DNA of 46,244 bases, from contig JAHDGK010000005.1 of the NCBI GenBank assembly GCA_020627685.1, forward strand, positions 43,675 to 89,918, in the 5' to 3' direction. This document shows, piece by piece, positions 45,856 to 46,244 of the stretch. Below the pieces are notes generated by a model that was not told the DNA's origin, ran no database searches, and saw only the letters and a list, made by a program, of their open reading frames with translations. Position numbers and translations under genes: made by a program. Positions within the stretch are counted from its first letter, which is position 1. Every line of letters begins with the position of its first letter. This DNA is from Granulosicoccus sp. GTDB taxonomy: Bacteria; Pseudomonadota; Gammaproteobacteria; Granulosicoccales; Granulosicoccaceae.

Positions 45856-46149
45856 TTAACGCCAATCTCCTTTGCCGTTTGTTCGTTCGTTGGACAGCAA
45901 GGTGTATCCGCGAAAATGGGCTGAATTTTCCACGCTGATAGCTTTTCGCTCCTCTAAGGGAAGCGCGAAAAACTCATTCGCGACTGCTTGAGTTTTTTTA
46001 CAGAGCTCCGTGTCCACGCCGTGACCGATCAGGTAAAAGAAACCGGGTCCGTGACAGGTCTCGATTAATCGGGTGACGAAATCGGCGGCCTCGGGTGAAG
46101 CGGGGTCCTTCAGGTAGTCAGAGATATCGAGTACAGGCAACATAGTCAC
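45856..46149 (-). pseudogene. N-terminal fragment of a 2OG/Fe(II) dioxygenase (isopenicillin N synthase-like)
   Basis: 97 residues: MLPVLDISDYLKDP, GPGFFYLIGHGVD and FFALPLEERKAI are the DIOX_N domain of an isopenicillin-N-synthase-like enzyme (family length about 300-330). The frame stops right after TNGKGDWR, where relatives continue into the catalytic barrel, so the HxD...H iron site is missing. Only 150 nt remain before the convergent TPR gene, far too little for the missing 700 nt. This looks like a deletion remnant, not a frameshift. Not expected to be active. Confidence 0.75.
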
Positions 46150-46244
46150 AGTTCCAAGCGTAGGACACTGAATGTAAAGTTACCCTAATCGTATCTCAAT
46201 TGCGTTCTTTCAACAGCTGCGATGCTCAATCACTGGCGAGGCAA

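Noticed and set aside
45782-45940. Open minus-strand frame overlapping the dioxygenase remnant
   Set aside because: No start codon or ribosome site and a stop directly upstream; may be chance, kept only as a remark in the findings.

Overview
This 46 kb stretch reads as chromosomal DNA of a heterotrophic, aerobic, Gram-negative bacterium. The best guess is a marine gammaproteobacterium; I cannot name the genus. The basis is the dense operons with mid-range base composition, several periplasmic-binding-protein transporters, an outer-membrane beta-barrel protein, a lipoprotein with a classical lipobox, and catabolic genes for osmolyte-like methylated amines and a phosphonate. No tRNA, rRNA, CRISPR array, insertion sequence or phage gene is visible.

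Layout. 1-1.7 kb: the 3' part of a sensor histidine kinase and a convergent small lipoprotein. 2.0-6.4 kb: an ABC importer of the Fe3+/sugar-phosphate/phosphonate family (binding protein, fused double permease, ATPase). 6.4-10.2 kb: a class III aminotransferase divergent from a thiolase and a ureohydrolase. 10.4-14.1 kb: a quaternary-amine (OpuA/ProU-type) ABC importer with an altered binding-protein motif and an unusually extended permease. 14.2-22.9 kb: the core of the window. On the minus strand lie a TmpA-like 2OG dioxygenase, a TmpB/PhnZ-like HD-domain oxygenase, a small alkaline-phosphatase-superfamily hydrolase and a second ureohydrolase. Divergent from them, on the plus strand, lie a dimethylglycine/sarcosine-dehydrogenase-like flavoprotein, a non-pyrrolysine MttB-family methyltransferase and a guanidine-modifying hydrolase. 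A perfect 12-bp palindrome sits between the two divergent operons.

22.9-31.8 kb: an SDR and a Gfo/Idh/MocA oxidoreductase, a DMT exporter, a Kef-type K+/H+ antiporter, a methyltransferase-LicD fusion and a divergent IlvD/Edd dehydratase. 32.2-37.4 kb: a TetR regulator followed by an MMPL/RND transporter, a LolA-like periplasmic protein and an outer-membrane barrel, which looks like a self-contained lipid or hydrophobe export locus. 37.6-40.6 kb: a 999-residue DUF3857/transglutaminase membrane protein. 40.6-46.2 kb: a nitroreductase, an aldehyde dehydrogenase, a Cys/Met-metabolism PLP enzyme, a TPR protein and a truncated 2OG-dioxygenase remnant.

How it may fit together (inference). TmpA and TmpB would convert 2-trimethylaminoethylphosphonate to glycine betaine plus phosphate. 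The MttB-like protein and the flavoprotein would remove methyl groups stepwise to dimethylglycine, sarcosine and glycine. The quaternary-amine importer could supply the substrate. Two ureohydrolases and one guanidine-modifying hydrolase suggest that guanidino or methylarginine nitrogen is used alongside. The window thus looks like a scavenging island for methylated and guanidino nitrogen compounds and phosphonate phosphorus, followed by an envelope-lipid locus.
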